NCBI GenBank assembly: GCA_913046805.1
Contig: CAJWTA010000031.1
Span: forward strand, 1-10,960
Direction: 5' to 3'
From: an uncultured Fidelibacterota bacterium
GTDB lineage: Bacteria > Marinisomatota > Marinisomatia > Marinisomatales > TCS55
Length of the DNA: 10,960 nt
In this document: one piece after another, positions 5,932 through 10,960 of the stretch
Numbering within the stretch: the stretch's first letter is position 1
Layout: every line of letters starts with the position of its first letter
The notes under the pieces: generated by a model
Told to the model about the DNA's origin: nothing
Database searches by the model: none
What the model saw: the letters and a program-made list of their open reading frames with translations, nothing else
Program-made: the position numbers and the translations under genes

Positions 5932-8647
5932 TGTTAAAATTGTAATTCAGATTAAATATTATTCCCGAAGAGTTTAAATCAAAACCTTCTTCATAAGACT
6001 GGCCATTGTTATTTCCTATGTAGTTAATTCGCACAAAACTTATTAATGATGCAGTTAAATTTGATTTATAATTATAATCTATTCCACCCCTTAGTCCAAT
6101 AAGCTGCGACCTAACCTGACTTTTGCTATCAATGAAAGTTAATGTCCCTTTAAGCAAAATTCTATTTTCAATTAATCTATAATTAGCAGTTGATGATATA
6201 TTTGTCCAAATGTAAGATGTTTTTTGTAAGGTATCATTAGATAATACTGGTACATCGAGCTTAGTTTGACTTACCTGGTTAATACCATTGAAAACATTAG
6301 AAAATTCAGATGCAATATTAAGGGAAATCGTTCGTGAATCAGTTTTAGGAAATAGATACCCACTATTTCTTCTGCTTGCCAAATTATCTAAATTAGTTAT
6401 GTTGCCCATGTTTAAGGTAATATTGTGCGATATGTTATTGATTTGTATTGGCACAGTCACCGCAAGCATATTATTTGAAATATTCGAGTCTTCTCTCAAG
6501 TCAATTATCGATCCTCCTACAGAGTCTAGCTTTGTTTTTTCATTATTTTTTCCAATCGATTGTAAGCTAACTGCATAGGAAGGCATTCCAGGCCCTGGAA
6601 GAAAATTAAAATTAACAAAAAAAGTATTGGTGTTCAATGGGTTGACCGTTGTCCTTAAAATTTTATTATCCAAATGCTTGAATCCAAAATTAATAAATAA
6701 TTTATTTTTCAAAAAACTAGCGCGATCTGAAATCGTAAATTGACGCGTATTGTTTCTAAGGAATGGATTTCCTAAAGTAACATACTCGGGTCCAATCTGC
6801 CTATACTCAATCAAGATTTTACTATTTGTATAGTTTCCTTTAAGTGAAAATCTAAATGCTGAGGATGGCATATTTATTAACCCAGTAAGTGGACTAGAGT
6901 TTATATCAAAGGGTACAAGGGGGGTCATGTTAGTATTAATTATAAAAATATCTTCCAAAGCTCCTGGATCGAAAGGTATTTGATCTGTTTTAATAGCCTC
7001 ACCATCTACTAAATTACCCAGCTCATCATATTGTTGTCCAATGTAACCGTCAAGCGTGTCATCTAGAGCCGTATCTAAATTTGTTTTTGACATCGCTCCA
7101 CCCCATATATTTCTATTGTACAGACTTAAATTCCAATCAAAATTAAAATCCAATTTTTTGTCATCAAAACTTGTTCCAAAATTAAAACCGAACATGAGGT
7201 TGTCATTTGGTTTTTTACCTGACCAGTTATTTGATTTAATCTTTAATTGGTTGCCAGTTGAGGTTATTGCCGTACTAAATGTTTCAAAAGTATATTCTCC
7301 TGGTATAATCCCAGTAACTAAAGAATCGGATGAAAACTTTGCATCTTGAAGATTAAGATTTACTGAATTTGTATCATCTCTAACGCTCATTAAATGAGCT
7401 CCAAATTTAAATCGATCAAATAAATCAGTAGATATTTTTGCAGCAACAATATTTCTTTTAAATGTGTAACCTGACCTATCTACATAATAGGTTGTGGAGC
7501 CATCGAGATTTTTTGTTGATAAATTATTGTTAAGCTTATATCCACCGTTTACAAGTTGTTGTTGTTGTACAGCTCTATTTAGTTCACCTTGCATAAAATC
7601 GAATTTCACCCACTTAAAATCTGTTTTCAACTCAAGGCCTCTTACTCTTTTCCCGTCAATCATGAATTCATTCATTCTTGGGTAAAAATCACCAAAACTA
7701 ACTTTTAAAAAATTTCCAAAAGAAAATTTTCCCCCAAAGCGATTTTGCGGTTGCAGGTATGGAGTTTCTCTAGAGGTTACCCTGCTAACAAAATTCAATT
7801 GTGCCCAATTAAAATCGATATCAAACTTCCCCTGAATCTCTGCAATATTTAGAATAGAACCTGATACATTCTCAGATGACAATCGATTTGAAACACCGCC
7901 TTTGTAAGACACAACACCTTTTGACTCTTCTCTAGTATTACCAATCGTAAATCCCCAAGAGAAAGGAAGAAGACTTTCTCCTTTTTTGTTCGTCATCAAG
8001 ATTTCAACAACATAATCTCCATTGCTCAAAGAGTTTGGAGTAAAACTTAAAATATCATCTTCAAAAATAATTTCAGATGTTTTATCGTTCTTGTTTAGAA
8101 GCAACCGGACTGAAGACCTGTCGATATCATCAACTAAAAAGAAAGAAGCTGCAATAAACACTTCATTGGGGTTTAAAATTTCACCAATTTCAGGGGAAAG
8201 AATTATTATTTCAGCTTTATTATTTGAAATTTTCATCGGCTGTTTTGTGGGATCATCAATCACTTGGATTAAGTATGGATTATTAAAGGGGTCTATTCTA
8301 GGGTATGATAAAATGCGACTGTCGCTGAAACGAAAAACGATAATATACTCCAATCCGTTATCTGTAATCGCAAATTTTGGAATGACCGCTTCCCAGTTAA
8401 AGCCTTTATTTGCAAAAGGTATTTCAAGATAAGAATCGCTCAAAGGTGCTTTGTAATAAAGAACTGCTTCAATGGGGTTGGCAATATCAATCAATGAAGC
8501 AGAAACAACAAAATCTTTTCCTTTAACGGCACTCGCAGGTGGTACGTGGTATAAGTTTTTCTGTTGACTAAATGCATTGCTACTGAACAATAAACCAATA
8601 AAAAAAACAAATTTATTAAAGTTTTTATATAATTCAAAAAAACGCAA
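5912..8647 (-). CDS. Predicted outer-membrane beta-barrel protein with two N-terminal Ig-like domains
   Basis: I do not recognise a named family for this 911-residue protein. A signal peptide is clear (hydrophobic FVFFIGLLFSSNAFS at about 13-27, cleavage near AFS-Q). Two beta-rich Ig-like segments follow (about 33-132 and 143-236, the second ending FSWGFTIGN). From about residue 245 the sequence consists of short amphipathic strands separated by polar, Asn/Asp-rich turns to the C-terminus, the usual look of an outer-membrane barrel. A motif block GGKFSFGNFLKVSFGDFYP followed by GKRVRGLEL (about 305-340) may define the family. No TonB box or plug domain was seen, and there is no type IX sorting domain. 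The start is TTG at 8645-8647: no ATG exists before or within the signal peptide, and the preceding two codons are both TAA. It sits between a FecR-domain gene and a CHASE2 cyclase gene, which suggests a signalling or ligand-capture role; that is inference. Confidence 0.75.
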   Translation of the reverse strand: MRFFELYKNFNKFVFFIGLLFSSNAFSQQKNLYHVPPASAVKGKDFVVSASLIDIANPIEAVLYYKAPLSDSYLEIPFANKGFNWEAVIPKFAITDNGLEYIIVFRFSDSRILSYPRIDPFNNPYLIQVIDDPTKQPMKISNNKAEIIILSPEIGEILNPNEVFIAASFFLVDDIDRSSVRLLLNKNDKTSEIIFEDDILSFTPNSLSNGDYVVEILMTNKKGESLLPFSWGFTIGNTREESKGVVSYKGGVSNRLSSENVSGSILNIAEIQGKFDIDFNWAQLNFVSRVTSRETPYLQPQNRFGGKFSFGNFLKVSFGDFYPRMNEFMIDGKRVRGLELKTDFKWVKFDFMQGELNRAVQQQQLVNGGYKLNNNLSTKNLDGSTTYYVDRSGYTFKRNIVAAKISTDLFDRFKFGAHLMSVRDDTNSVNLNLQDAKFSSDSLVTGIIPGEYTFETFSTAITSTGNQLKIKSNNWSGKKPNDNLMFGFNFGTSFDDKKLDFNFDWNLSLYNRNIWGGAMSKTNLDTALDDTLDGYIGQQYDELGNLVDGEAIKTDQIPFDPGALEDIFIINTNMTPLVPFDINSSPLTGLINMPSSAFRFSLKGNYTNSKILIEYRQIGPEYVTLGNPFLRNNTRQFTISDRASFLKNKLFINFGFKHLDNKILRTTVNPLNTNTFFVNFNFLPGPGMPSYAVSLQSIGKNNEKTKLDSVGGSIIDLREDSNISNNMLAVTVPIQINNISHNITLNMGNITNLDNLASRRNSGYLFPKTDSRTISLNIASEFSNVFNGINQVSQTKLDVPVLSNDTLQKTSYIWTNISSTANYRLIENRILLKGTLTFIDSKSQVRSQLIGLRGGIDYNYKSNLTASLISFVRINYIGNNNGQSYEEGFDLNSSGIIFNLNYNFNNENSSK

Positions 8648-8650
8648 TTA

Positions 8651-9325
8651 TTAATAATCGATAATTAATTTTTTCTGCTTACCAGAAGAATCTTTAAAAA
8701 TAATTTCAAGCTTGTTGTTTTGAGAGTCATTTTGAAAAAGATCTTTAGGGGTATTTTTTGGATCGGATCTAAAGGTTTGAAGCGAGCCGTCATTTGATGA
8801 GATACCAGTTATTCCAGGTTTAATATCTATTTTTTTGCCCGAGATTCTATTGGATAATATAACTACTCCCTCAAGGCCAATAATGGAATCCCCTATCTTA
8901 TCATCGGAAATAACCCAAAAATCGGTTCCTTTTACAGAAGCAACGGATACAGAAGTTTGAACCAAAAAATCTTTTCCCGTTTTTACTTGTGCCCTTATTG
9001 TGCCGCTATCAAGATTAATTTTCTTGCTAATATTTTTAGCGCTTTTTTTACCATTTATAACTATTTTGGATTTCTCTTTAATTTTAAGCGCAGTTCTATC
9101 ATCAATAAAAACTATAGCAACAAAGGCACCTTTTTTTGTGACAATCTGATCTCCACTTTCTAATATAAATCCCCTTTTTAGACTTTTTGGTAATTTATTT
9201 TCTCGAGCATATTCTACCTTTCCAATAATTTTTGTTACGATAGCTATTTTTTCACCAGCAGTTAGTGAGCATAAAAAAAGCAGAGCTAAAAGAAAAAATT
9301 TTCTTTGATAAATTACGTTAATCAT
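8651..9325 (-). CDS. Secreted periplasmic FecR-domain protein
   Basis: This 224-residue protein has a signal peptide (hydrophobic FFLLALLFLCSLTAG, residues 10-24) and a FecR domain (about 30-158). The domain shows the expected pattern: GKVEYAR, RGFILESGDQIVT at 51-63, FIDDRTALKI, LDSGTIRAQVKTG and the hallmark ASVKGTDFWV at 129-138. FecR domains are periplasmic beta structures, best known for passing signals from outer-membrane transporters to anti-sigma factors. Here there is no cytoplasmic or membrane segment beyond the signal peptide, and the neighbours are a barrel protein and a CHASE2 cyclase, so a periplasmic adaptor role is plausible but inferred. I chose the ATG at 9323-9325; a TTG two codons upstream (9329-9331) is an alternative. 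The start overlaps the preceding gene by 8 bases. The signal sequence lacks a proper lipobox, so it is unlikely to be a lipoprotein. Confidence 0.88.
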   Translation of the reverse strand: MINVIYQRKFFLLALLFLCSLTAGEKIAIVTKIIGKVEYARENKLPKSLKRGFILESGDQIVTKKGAFVAIVFIDDRTALKIKEKSKIVINGKKSAKNISKKINLDSGTIRAQVKTGKDFLVQTSVSVASVKGTDFWVISDDKIGDSIIGLEGVVILSNRISGKKIDIKPGITGISSNDGSLQTFRSDPKNTPKDLFQNDSQNNKLEIIFKDSSGKQKKLIIDY

Positions 9326-10490
9326 TTTCAACTTGGACTGTCTGTATTTCTAGAGTTTTATTTTTGAACTTAGACATTAGATTGTTAATCGTTGATTGAT
9401 TAACGGTAGAACCATTAATAGAATATTCGCCTGTAGGATTAAAATCTTGCAAAGCGCCACCTTCTCCAAAAAATGAATTGAATCTCTCAGTTCCAATAGC
9501 TTCTTCCAATTGAAGAAGTATGGAGTTTTTTATACTAATCTTTGAAGATTTCGATGGATCTGAAATTTTAAAGGCAAAAATCTCGGATATTTCGTCCTCC
9601 ATTCCATCAGTCGTGGGGATACTTGTTTTGATTTGCCATGCATAAATCTTTCCATTTTCAAGAGGCCTCACTCCATTTAGCGGATATTGAAATGTGCTTA
9701 TATCAGGCAACTTCTCCCATTCAAGGGACTGATTAAAAGGAAGCGTTCTCTCGTCTTGAAGAGCTTCTTCTAAAGAAGAATGTATATCTGCTTTAAACTC
9801 TGAAACACGAATATAAGTTATACAATTTCTACAGAAACCTTTATTCCAGTTAAATGAGGGTAATGTTGTATATACTATATTAAATGTTGTGTCTGCGAGC
9901 AAGCCACCTGGCGATTCTAAATTGACACCGGATGGAGTTTCAACAATTATCGTTTCAATTTTTTCATCGGAAAGAGACACATCAAATTCTGAGATGCCAG
10001 ATGACAAGGTTAATGCAAACTGGTACTCACCATCCGGTAATTTACCTGTTGTCATTACATTGCTAAGCAAATTTTCATATTTGCCCGCATCAATAGTTTC
10101 CAGAGATTTAAAAATAACTGGAACAACATTTGGTGGATTGTCTTCATCAAGAAATGTTGTTGTATTTTCTGAAAAATTTCTGCTATCGAGTACAAAATTT
10201 GCTTTCATTTGAAATACATTTGACTCAACATCAATTAAGGTAGTGCGATTATCAATTCCAAGCTGGGGAGATAAAAAAGACGCTTTAAATCGTGCTTTAA
10301 CAAATATCGGGTAAACGTCTGATGTAACATTATATCTAAAAATAGGCACATTGGATCCCCCTGAAACTAGATCAAAGCTACTAATATAATATGTAGAGTA
10401 TGGATAGAATTGACCGTCTAGAGATACCTTTTGTGATAGGGATATGCTCGACGTTGCGAGTAAATATAATATTAATCTTATTTTTTTCAT
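9318..10490 (-). CDS. Secreted protein of unknown function with an Ig/fibronectin-like C-terminal part
   Basis: I do not recognise this 390-residue protein. It has a signal peptide (MKKIRLILYLLATSSISLS, cleavage near residue 19-20) and no later membrane segment, so it is exported to the periplasm or cell surface. Residues 21-185 are beta-rich. Residues about 186-312 look like an Ig or fibronectin type III fold: SPGG start, PSFNW strand, then GKIYAWQIKTS, the pattern Y-x-W-x-[VI] common in such domains of FCB bacteria. The only two cysteines form a CxxC pair (C220, C223) and could make a disulphide or bind metal. The last 75 residues are polar and include a possible helix (ILLQLEEAIG). It is the first gene after the rRNA terminator and probably leads the operon, overlapping the FecR gene by 8 bases. 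The ATG at 10490 has an A-rich leader with no Shine-Dalgarno match. Confidence 0.8.
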   Translation of the reverse strand: MKKIRLILYLLATSSISLSQKVSLDGQFYPYSTYYISSFDLVSGGSNVPIFRYNVTSDVYPIFVKARFKASFLSPQLGIDNRTTLIDVESNVFQMKANFVLDSRNFSENTTTFLDEDNPPNVVPVIFKSLETIDAGKYENLLSNVMTTGKLPDGEYQFALTLSSGISEFDVSLSDEKIETIIVETPSGVNLESPGGLLADTTFNIVYTTLPSFNWNKGFCRNCITYIRVSEFKADIHSSLEEALQDERTLPFNQSLEWEKLPDISTFQYPLNGVRPLENGKIYAWQIKTSIPTTDGMEDEISEIFAFKISDPSKSSKISIKNSILLQLEEAIGTERFNSFFGEGGALQDFNPTGEYSINGSTVNQSTINNLMSKFKNKTLEIQTVQVEND

Positions 10491-10517
10491 TTTTTTAAAT
10501 GATATTTAATTTGCCAC

Positions 10518-10546
10518 AATTTACCGAAGAGAGTAGGTCCCTTCAA
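10518..10546 (-). promoter_or_regulatory. Possible sigma-70-like promoter for the signalling operon
   Basis: On the minus strand TTGAAG (10546-10541) and TAAATT (10523-10518) are separated by 17 bases, four of six matches to each consensus. Transcription would start near 10511, about 20 bases before the first ATG. The gap between terminator and first gene is only about 80 bases, so a promoter is expected here. FCB bacteria can use other promoter motifs, and a TATAAT (10577-10572) inside the terminator tail is a competing -10 without a good -35. Confidence 0.3.
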
Positions 10547-10571
10547 CACTTAAATACAAAAAGGGTGGTTA

Positions 10572-10607
10572 ATTATAAAAAAAAACCCTCGTTAAATGAG
10601 GGTTTTT
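10572..10607 (-). terminator. Intrinsic terminator of the rRNA operon
   Basis: A perfect 10-base-pair inverted repeat (10581-10590 with 10598-10607, AAAAACCCTC / GAGGGTTTTT) encloses a 7-base loop. On the minus strand the stem is followed by an unbroken run of nine T residues and then ATAATT. It begins four or five bases beyond the 3' end of 5S rRNA, as expected for the end of an rRNA operon. The plus-strand tail has only five T residues, so it is mainly a minus-strand terminator. Confidence 0.92.
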
Positions 10608-10611
10608 AAAG

Positions 10612-10731
10612 TTCCCGGCAACGACCTACTCTCCCACGCTGGTTTCCCGCGTAGTACCATTGGCGCTACAGGGCTTAACTGCCGAGTTCGAGATGGGATC
10701 GGGTGTAACTCCTGTGCTATAGTTGCCGAAG
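10612..10731 (-). rRNA. rrf: 5S ribosomal RNA
   Basis: The minus strand carries a complete 5S rRNA of about 120 nucleotides. The core CCGATCCCATCTCGAACTCGG followed by CAGTTAAGC is nearly universal among bacterial 5S genes, and GGGAGAGTAGGTCG near the 3' end is the usual helix IV/V region. The ends pair as helix I: CGGCAAC at the 5' side with GTTGCCG at the 3' side, extended by two G-U pairs. These pairings set the ends to within a few bases. It is separated from 23S rRNA by about 50 bases and followed at once by the terminator. Confidence 0.96.
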
Positions 10732-10782
10732 AAAAATTTAGGGAATTGATGCGGATCTTCAAGTGATCAAAAAAGATTGATA
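10732..10782 (-). other. 23S-5S internal transcribed spacer
   Basis: About 51 bases of AT-rich spacer lie between the two rRNA genes. No tRNA gene fits, and I see no strong hairpin in it. The ends are approximate because they depend on the inferred rRNA boundaries. Confidence 0.7.
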
Positions 10783-10960
10783 AAGCCATTCGACTAATTA
10801 GTACCACTCAGCTAAATATATTACTACACTTACACTTGTGGCCTATCAACGTCGTAGTCTACAACGAGTCTTATTATCAAATGATAGGGAGAACTAATCT
10901 TAGGTCAGGTTTCGCACTTATATGCTTTCAGCGCTTATCCTTTCCGAACATAGCTACCCA
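10783..10960 (-). rRNA. rrl: 23S ribosomal RNA, 3' end (runs off right edge)
   Basis: The minus strand from the right edge reads as the last roughly 178 nucleotides of bacterial 23S rRNA. Recognisable conserved stretches are TGGGTAGCTATGTTCGGAAA, GGATAAGCGCTGAAAGCAT, ACGTTGATAGGCC, GTGTAAGTGTAGTAATAT and GGTACTAATTAGTCGAATGGC. The last of these corresponds to the 3'-terminal segment just before the end that pairs with the 5' end of 23S. The exact 3' end (about 10783) is estimated because the 5' partner is outside the window. Gene order with 5S is the standard 16S-23S-5S direction. Confidence 0.95.

Noticed and set aside
7555..7567. Short GTT trinucleotide repeat
   Set aside because: It encodes four glutamines in the barrel protein; it is short, and unit changes would not shift the frame, so phase variation is unlikely.
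8022..8432. A 136-codon plus-strand frame opposite the barrel gene's Ig-like region
   Set aside because: No homology pattern or ribosome site; it mirrors beta-strand codons of the opposite strand, and all other genes run on the minus strand.
8651..9325. FecR protein as a lipoprotein
   Set aside because: The cysteine in the signal segment is preceded by LLFL, not a proper lipobox, and lies within the hydrophobic core.
5912..10490. Type IX secretion C-terminal sorting domains in the exported proteins
   Set aside because: With porX nearby I looked for them, but the C-termini of the three exported proteins lack the conserved pattern of such domains; they are more likely barrel or periplasmic proteins.
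10732..10782. tRNA gene between 23S and 5S rRNA
   Set aside because: The spacer is only about 50 bases and has no cloverleaf or T-loop sequence.
10592..10807. A 71-codon open frame on the minus strand across 5S rRNA and the spacer
   Set aside because: It lies inside the 5S gene, the terminator and the 23S 3' end; the reading frame is a by-product of rRNA sequence.

Overview
The window is AT-rich (about one third G+C by eye) and every gene I can support lies on the minus strand, so the biological order runs from high to low coordinates. It begins with the tail of a ribosomal RNA operon: the 3' end of 23S rRNA, a short spacer, 5S rRNA and a clear intrinsic terminator. About 90 bases later starts a tightly packed run of nine genes that continues off the left edge. 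Spacings in the run are 12 bases or less and most neighbours overlap, so it probably forms one operon.

The first part of the run (10490 to 1762) looks like an envelope-to-cytoplasm signalling module. In order it encodes a secreted protein of unknown function with an Ig/fibronectin-like part, a periplasmic FecR-domain protein, a large predicted outer-membrane beta-barrel with two N-terminal Ig-like domains, an inner-membrane CHASE2 class III nucleotide cyclase with a complete catalytic site and adenylate-type specificity residues, and a PorX-type response regulator (REC domain plus a PglZ alkaline-phosphatase-superfamily domain with all metal ligands visible). The likely logic, which is inference, is that an outer-membrane or periplasmic signal reaches the CHASE2 domain, changes cyclase output, and is coupled to PorX, a regulator known from type IX secretion in Bacteroidota.

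The second part (1765 to 1) is housekeeping: tsaE, tsaB and rimI, then the 5' end of accD. TsaE and TsaB act in t6A tRNA modification, RimI is a protein N-acetyltransferase, and AccD is the acetyl-CoA carboxylase beta subunit. These genes are coupled by 4-base overlaps, a 2-base gap or a 17-base overlap.

The organism is probably a marine-type member of the FCB superphylum. PorX, the double-membrane envelope proteins, the low G+C and the near absence of Shine-Dalgarno sequences fit Bacteroidota relatives or Candidatus Marinimicrobia (SAR406). The exact phylum cannot be fixed without database searches. No mobile element, CRISPR array or tRNA gene was seen.
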